64,000 nucleotides of DNA, from assembly GCF_014863585.1 (NCBI RefSeq), contig NZ_CP062253.1, positions 1,018,501 through 1,082,500 of the forward strand, written 5' to 3'. This stretch comes from Pseudomonas gozinkensis (GTDB lineage Bacteria; Pseudomonadota; Gammaproteobacteria; Pseudomonadales; Pseudomonadaceae). The position numbers were made by a program, and so were the translations under genes. The first letter of the stretch is position 1. The number at the start of each line of letters is the position of its first letter. The notes beneath the pieces were generated by a model. The model searched no databases. It worked only from the letters and a program-made list of their open reading frames with translations, and was not told where the DNA came from. Positions 59,581-64,000 of the stretch are shown piece by piece.

Positions 59581-60906
59581 ATGACCGCACCGACTGCAAT
59601 TCGCCGACTCAACGCTGCTGACCCGGATTTCGCGCATCATCTGGATCATCTGCTGAGCTGGGAAAGTGTGTCTGACGACTCGGTCAATCAGCGGGTGCTG
59701 GACATCATCAAGGCTGTGCGCGAGCGCGGTGACGCGGCGCTGGTCGAGTTCACCCAGAAATTCGACGGCCTCGAAGTCGCCTCGATGGCGGACCTGATCC
59801 TGCCGCGCGAGCGTCTGGAACTGGCCCTGACCCGCATCACTGTCCCACAACGCGAAGCGCTGGAAAAAGCCGCGGCCCGCGTGCGCAGCTATCACGAGAA
59901 ACAGAAGCAGGACTCCTGGAGCTACACCGAAGCCGACGGCACGGTGCTGGGCCAGAAAGTCACGCCACTGGATCGCGCCGGTCTGTATGTACCGGGCGGA
60001 AAGGCGTCGTACCCGTCGTCGGTGTTGATGAACGCGATTCCGGCCAAGGTTGCCGGCGTGACCGAAGTGGTCATGGTGGTGCCGACCCCGCGCGGTGAAG
60101 TCAACGAGCTGGTGCTGGCGGCGGCGTGCATCGCCGGCGTCGACCGGGTGTTCACCATCGGTGGTGCGCAAGCAGTTGCCGCATTGGCCTATGGCACCGA
60201 AAGCGTGCCGCAGGTGGACAAGGTCGTTGGTCCGGGCAACATCTATGTCGCCACGGCCAAGCGTCACGTGTTCGGTCAGGTCGGCATCGACATGATCGCC
60301 GGCCCGTCGGAAATCCTCGTGGTGTGCGACGGCCAGACCGATCCGGACTGGATCGCCATGGACCTTTTCTCTCAGGCCGAGCACGACGAAGACGCTCAGG
60401 CGATTCTGGTCAGCCCGGACGCCGAGTTCCTCGACAAGGTCGCCGCGAGCATCGACAAACTGCTGCCGACCATGGATCGCGCGACCATCATCGAAACCTC
60501 GATCAATGGCCGAGGCGCCCTGATTCACGTGCGGGACATGGCCCAGGCCATCGAAGTCGCCAACCGCATCGCGCCGGAACACCTTGAGCTGTCGGTCGCA
60601 GACCCGCAGGCTTGGCTGCCGCAGATCCGCCACGCCGGCGCGATCTTCATGGGGCGTCACACTTCCGAAGCGCTGGGCGACTACTGCGCCGGTCCGAACC
60701 ACGTGTTGCCGACCTCCGGCACCGCGCGTTTCTCCTCGCCGCTGGGCGTTTATGACTTCCAGAAACGCTCGTCGATCATCTTCTGCTCCGAGGCCGGCGC
60801 TTCGGAGCTTGGCAAGACCGCATCGATCCTGGCCCGTGGCGAATCGCTGAGCGCCCACGCGCGCAGCGCCGAATACCGCATCAAAGACGAAGTGAAGGGG
60901 AACTGA
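59581..60906 (+). CDS. hisD: Histidinol dehydrogenase
   Basis: Zinc-dependent NAD enzyme of 441 residues that oxidises histidinol to histidine in two steps. [21 protein letters not shown] and [11 protein letters not shown] are conserved, and Q/H metal residues lie in [12 protein letters not shown]. The start at 59581 has GAGG 8 bases upstream; a longer frame from 59455 runs through the hairpins and is rejected. Confidence 0.98.
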   Translation: MTAPTAIRRLNAADPDFAHHLDHLLSWESVSDDSVNQRVLDIIKAVRERGDAALVEFTQKFDGLEVASMADLILPRERLELALTRITVPQREALEKAAARVRSYHEKQKQDSWSYTEADGTVLGQKVTPLDRAGLYVPGGKASYPSSVLMNAIPAKVAGVTEVVMVVPTPRGEVNELVLAAACIAGVDRVFTIGGAQAVAALAYGTESVPQVDKVVGPGNIYVATAKRHVFGQVGIDMIAGPSEILVVCDGQTDPDWIAMDLFSQAEHDEDAQAILVSPDAEFLDKVAASIDKLLPTMDRATIIETSINGRGALIHVRDMAQAIEVANRIAPEHLELSVADPQAWLPQIRHAGAIFMGRHTSEALGDYCAGPNHVLPTSGTARFSSPLGVYDFQKRSSIIFCSEAGASELGKTASILARGESLSAHARSAEYRIKDEVKGN

Positions 60907-60908
60907 AC

Positions 60909-61961
60909 ATGAGCAAATTCTGGAGCCCGTTCGTCAAGGATCTGGTGCCTTACGTGCCGGGCGAGCAGCCGAAGCTGACCCGCCTGGTCAAGCTCAACAC
61001 CAACGAAAACCCGTACGGCCCGTCGCCAAAAGCCCTGGCGGCGATGCAGACCGAACTCAACGACAACCTGCGTCTGTACCCGGATCCGAACAGCGACCTG
61101 CTGAAAAACGCCGTCGCCAAGTACTACGGCGTACAGAGCAATCAGGTGTTCCTCGGCAACGGTTCGGACGAAGTGCTGGCGCACATCTTCCACGGCCTGC
61201 TGCAACACGATCAGCCGATCCTGTTCCCGGACATCAGCTACAGCTTCTATCCGGTCTACTGCGGCCTTTACGGCATCAAGTTCGACGCGGTACCGCTGGA
61301 CGCACAGTTCCGGATCAACCCGGCCGACTACGCCAAACCGAACGGCGGGATCATCTTCCCCAACCCGAACGCACCGACCGGTTGCCTGCTGGCGCTGGAA
61401 GCCGTCGAGCAGATTCTCAAGGCCAGCCCGGATTCGGTCGTGGTGGTCGACGAGGCCTATATCGACTTCGGCGGCGAAACCGCGATCACTCTGGTGGATC
61501 GTTATCCGAACCTGCTGGTGACCCAGACGCTGTCCAAGTCCCGTTCGCTGGCGGGCCTGCGGGTCGGTCTGGCGGTCGGGCATCCGGAGCTGATCGAGGC
61601 GCTGGAGCGGATCAAGAACAGCTTCAACTCCTACCCGATCGACCGCATGGCGAATGTCGGCGCGGCGGCGGCGTTCGAGGATCGCGAGTACTTCGACAAG
61701 ACCTGCGCGCTGGTCATCGAAAGTCGCGAATGGGTGGTCGCGCAGTTGCAGGCAAAGGGTTTTGAAGTGCTGCCGTCAGCGGCGAACTTCATCTTCGCCC
61801 GGCATCCGCAACACGATGCGGCGGGGCTCGCGGCCAAACTGCGTGAGCAGGGTGTGATCGTGCGCCACTTCAAGCAGGAACGAATTGCCCAGTTCCTGCG
61901 GATCTCGATCGGTACGCCGGAGCAGAATCAGGCGTTGATCGACGGTCTCGGCGAGCTCTGA
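60909..61961 (+). CDS. hisC: Histidinol-phosphate aminotransferase
   Basis: PLP-dependent aminotransferase of 350 residues acting in histidine synthesis. The PLP lysine is K210 in [25 protein letters not shown] and FPNPNAPTG are typical. It follows hisD by 2 bases and ends at a strong terminator. Confidence 0.97.
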   Translation: MSKFWSPFVKDLVPYVPGEQPKLTRLVKLNTNENPYGPSPKALAAMQTELNDNLRLYPDPNSDLLKNAVAKYYGVQSNQVFLGNGSDEVLAHIFHGLLQHDQPILFPDISYSFYPVYCGLYGIKFDAVPLDAQFRINPADYAKPNGGIIFPNPNAPTGCLLALEAVEQILKASPDSVVVVDEAYIDFGGETAITLVDRYPNLLVTQTLSKSRSLAGLRVGLAVGHPELIEALERIKNSFNSYPIDRMANVGAAAAFEDREYFDKTCALVIESREWVVAQLQAKGFEVLPSAANFIFARHPQHDAAGLAAKLREQGVIVRHFKQERIAQFLRISIGTPEQNQALIDGLGEL

Positions 61962-61965
61962 AACG

Positions 61966-62005
61966 ACGCTGATCCCTGTGGGTTCAGTCCCGCAGGGATC
62001 AGCGT
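61966..62005. terminator. Bidirectional terminator between hisC and the DUF4198-type gene
   Basis: ACGCTGATCCCTGTGGG and CCCGCAGGGATCAGCGT form a 17-bp stem with one G-T pair. It serves both convergent genes, although the flanking T-runs are short (TTGGTTT on the plus strand). Confidence 0.75.
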
Positions 62006-62009
62006 TGGT

Positions 62010-62729
62010 TTATTCGTGATGCGGTTCGCCCAGGAACGTCAACGAACTGAACAACCCCCTGCTGTTCACTTCAGCACTGTCCTTCACCGGCACTTCCACC
62101 TGCGCCGCAATCACATTCAACCCTTCATTACGCACCAGCACCTGCGCGCGACCGTCCTTGTCGGTTTCAGTGCTCAAGGTATTCGGCGCGCTGCGGTAAT
62201 CACCGATCAACTTCACGCCCGCTGCCGGTTTGCCATCGATCAATACTCGCACCGGCAATGATTTCCCCGGGCCAACGTTCAGCGGATCGACCTCTGGCAG
62301 GATCAGCAATTTGATCTGATCCAGTTTCGGCAACTTCGCCCCCGGCTGGTAAATCGCCAGACTGTATTTGAAGGTCTCCGTCGCCTCGACAGCCCCTGGC
62401 ACTTCGCTGCGCCCCTTGTTGATCCACTTCTTGTCAGACGTCTGCGCCCACATGCCGTTGTTCAGCGCAACGGCCATTACCGCAGGCGACCTCAAGGGTT
62501 TCAAGCGGGCGTGATCCGCGAGGCGTTCAACGCTGACCGGAATCATTTTGCCGCTCGCGTCATAAGCCCACGCGCCGCCGATCTTCTGCGCCTTGAACGC
62601 GTTATCTTCGGCGCCGTGGCCATAGACCACTTCGATATTGCCGCGGCGTTGCTCAGTCCACAGGCCATGCGCCGAGACCTGGCCGGCGAACAGCGCGGCG
62701 AAGAGTACAAGGGTTTTGCCGTATTGCAT
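62010..62729 (-). CDS. DUF4198-type periplasmic protein
   Basis: A 239-residue secreted protein. The signal peptide (MQYGKTLVLFAALFAGQVSA) is followed at once by HGLWTEQRRGN, an N-terminal His-x-Trp arrangement common in DUF4198/NikM-like metal-associated proteins. The C-terminal part (VRVLIDGKPAAGVKLIGDYR) is a beta-sandwich. It lies 12 bases after a TonB-dependent receptor gene, so the pair probably act together in uptake of a metal or metal chelate. The precise role is unknown. Confidence 0.85.
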   Translation of the reverse strand: MQYGKTLVLFAALFAGQVSAHGLWTEQRRGNIEVVYGHGAEDNAFKAQKIGGAWAYDASGKMIPVSVERLADHARLKPLRSPAVMAVALNNGMWAQTSDKKWINKGRSEVPGAVEATETFKYSLAIYQPGAKLPKLDQIKLLILPEVDPLNVGPGKSLPVRVLIDGKPAAGVKLIGDYRSAPNTLSTETDKDGRAQVLVRNEGLNVIAAQVEVPVKDSAEVNSRGLFSSLTFLGEPHHE

Positions 62730-62741
62730 GGTGACGTCCTT

Positions 62742-64000
62742 TTACAGGTTGAGTGTCAGGCTGACGGTGAAATTGCGCGGCTCGCCGGGGTTGACCCAGT
62801 AGTTGCTGTAGGAGCGCTCGTAATATTTTTCGTCGAAGAGGTTGTTCAGATTCAGACCGACCGTGACGTTGTCGCTGGCCTTGTAATGGGCCAGCAGGTC
62901 GACGGTGTGATAGGCCGGCAATTCGAAATCGCCACCGGCTTCACCGGAGCGGTCGCCGACGTAGGTGAACGCGGCGCCTACGTCCGAGCCGCGCAGATGG
63001 CCAACCTGAAATTCATAGACCCCAAGCAGGCTGCCGCTGCGCTTGGCTACGCCGAGGATGCGGCTGCCAGTGGGAATCACCACGTCGCCTTGGGTCACTT
63101 CGGCATCGATCCAGGCGAAGGCGCCTATGACCCGCACCGCGTCGGTCACTTGCCCGGTCACTTGCAGGTCGAAACCGCGACTGCGCGCCTTGCCCATGGC
63201 GCGGCTGTTGTCGGTGGCCGGGTCGAGGGCGAGAACGTTTTCCTTGTCGATGTGGAAGAAGGCGAGGGTGCTGCTCAGGCGTTCGTCGAACAGTTCGTTC
63301 TTGATGCCGACTTCGTAACCGACACCCTCTTCGGGGTCGAAGGATTTGCCAGAGGCGTCGAGACCGTTGTTCGGTTTGAATGAGGTCGAGGCGTTGGCGA
63401 ATACGCCGGTGTTCGGCGTCAGTTGATAGAGCAGACCAGCGCGTTGGGTGAGGGCGTCGTGACGCTGGCTGCTCCTGGCGTTACGGCTGTGGTCGTCGAT
63501 GCGCTGGTCGAAATGCTCGAAACGTGCGCCGATCATGCCGCGCAGTTTGTCGGTGAAGACAATCTGATCCTGCAGGTTCAACGCGTGGCTTTCGACGTGT
63601 TCGAAAAAATCCGTGCCCGAGCGAGCGCCGTTGGGTTTCGGCTGGCCGTAGATCGGTTTGTAGATGTCGATGGCGTAAGGCCCGCCGGCAATGGTGGTGA
63701 CGCGCTCGTTCTTGCGGAAGTTTTCGTATTCGCTGCCGATCAGCAGTTCGTGCTGCCACGGGCCGAGGTCGAACAGGCCGCGCAGTTCCAGTTGCGTGAT
63801 GCTGTCGTGCCAGTTGGTATCGCGTTCGCGATAGCGGCGGTTGACGGTGTGGCCGTCGGCGTTCAACGGGCGGTTTTCGGAAGCGTCGCCCCAGAGTTTG
63901 CCTTCCTTGTAATGGCTGGCCAGACGCAGCTTCCAGTTGTCGTTGAGATGATGTTCGAGGGTCGCTTGCAGCAAGTTGTTGTGGTTATCGATGTTGCCGT
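62742..64000 (-). CDS. TonB-dependent siderophore receptor, partial (N-terminus beyond window)
   Basis: C-terminal portion, about 420 residues, of an outer-membrane TonB-dependent receptor; the frame stays open to the right edge. Barrel strands are clear (ELLIGSEYENFRKNERV, GMIGARFEHFDQRIDDH, VGYEVGIKNELFDERLS), and NLFDEKYYERSYSNYWVNPG near the end is the usual siderophore-receptor C-terminal box. The last residues are SLTLNL rather than the common terminal Phe. It is probably cotranscribed with the DUF4198-type gene. The ligand cannot be deduced. Confidence 0.93.
   Translation of the reverse strand, partial: GNIDNHNNLLQATLEHHLNDNWKLRLASHYKEGKLWGDASENRPLNADGHTVNRRYRERDTNWHDSITQLELRGLFDLGPWQHELLIGSEYENFRKNERVTTIAGGPYAIDIYKPIYGQPKPNGARSGTDFFEHVESHALNLQDQIVFTDKLRGMIGARFEHFDQRIDDHSRNARSSQRHDALTQRAGLLYQLTPNTGVFANASTSFKPNNGLDASGKSFDPEEGVGYEVGIKNELFDERLSSTLAFFHIDKENVLALDPATDNSRAMGKARSRGFDLQVTGQVTDAVRVIGAFAWIDAEVTQGDVVIPTGSRILGVAKRSGSLLGVYEFQVGHLRGSDVGAAFTYVGDRSGEAGGDFELPAYHTVDLLAHYKASDNVTVGLNLNNLFDEKYYERSYSNYWVNPGEPRNFTVSLTLNL

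Overview
The window is a 64 kb piece of chromosome from a Pseudomonas of the P. fluorescens group. The evidence is its high GC content, the REP-type palindromes with the GTGGGAGCGAGCTTGCTCGC and GTGGGAGCTGGCTTGCCAGC cores, and a gene order that, from memory, follows P. aeruginosa PA4446 to about PA4506 with insertions. Most of it is conserved housekeeping DNA. The accessory material lies mainly at 7.4-10 kb and 13.8-25.6 kb. No tRNA, rRNA, CRISPR array, insertion sequence or prophage was seen.

Layout. (1) 1-7413, minus strand: a peptide-import locus with four family-5 periplasmic binding proteins (one cut by the window edge) and an OprD-type porin; the dppBCDF permease and ATPase genes are expected beyond the left edge. 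(2) 7414-10052: a repeat-rich stretch, a DUF6124-type gene with a strikingly structured leader, a SIMPL-domain periplasmic protein and a 62-residue orphan. (3) 10221-13860: the RegB/RegA-like redox pair roxS-roxR and an SbmA/YddA-type ABC exporter. (4) 14054-22516: a GntR/FadR regulator, then kdgD, a ketoglutarate-semialdehyde dehydrogenase, an MFS transporter and garD, together a D-glucarate/galactarate catabolic unit. Inserted between the regulator and kdgD, on the minus strand, is a three-gene unit headed by a zinc phospholipase C-like protein without a signal peptide and preceded by a consensus LexA (SOS) box. (5) 22701-25511: AEC transporter, then rlpA-like lipoprotein, Na+/Ca2+ exchanger-type antiporter and carboxymuconolactone decarboxylase-like genes on the minus strand.

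(6) 25660-34188: gatCAB (minus) diverging from mreBCD-maf-rng (plus). (7) 34264-42465: yhdP, a nitrilase-family amidase, tldD, yjgA/darP (opposite strand) and pmbA/tldE. (8) 42577-46395: a Fur-box-preceded fagA-fumC-orfX-sodA unit and a ZIP transporter; it supplies iron-independent fumarase and Mn-superoxide dismutase under iron limitation. (9) 46434-53733, minus: ptsO-rapZ-ptsN-hpf-rpoN (nitrogen PTS and sigma-54), an 88-bp tandem repeat, then lptB-lptA-lptC-kdsC-kdsD (LPS transport and Kdo synthesis). (10) 54009-61961, plus: mlaFEDCB-ibaG-murA-hisG-hisD-hisC. (11) 62010-64000, minus: a TonB-dependent receptor (cut by the edge) and a DUF4198-type periplasmic protein.

The observations I rate highest are the SOS-box-controlled phospholipase-like operon (14805-16839), the nested-stem leader of the DUF6124 gene (8131-8290), the apparent ATT start codon of mreC combined with an 11-bp hairpin after mreB, a shared operator sequence linking the GntR regulator to kdgD, a terminator-like hairpin between hisG and hisD, and the 88-bp minisatellite between lptB and rpoN. 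All functional statements rest on reading the sequence and on family knowledge; no database search was run.
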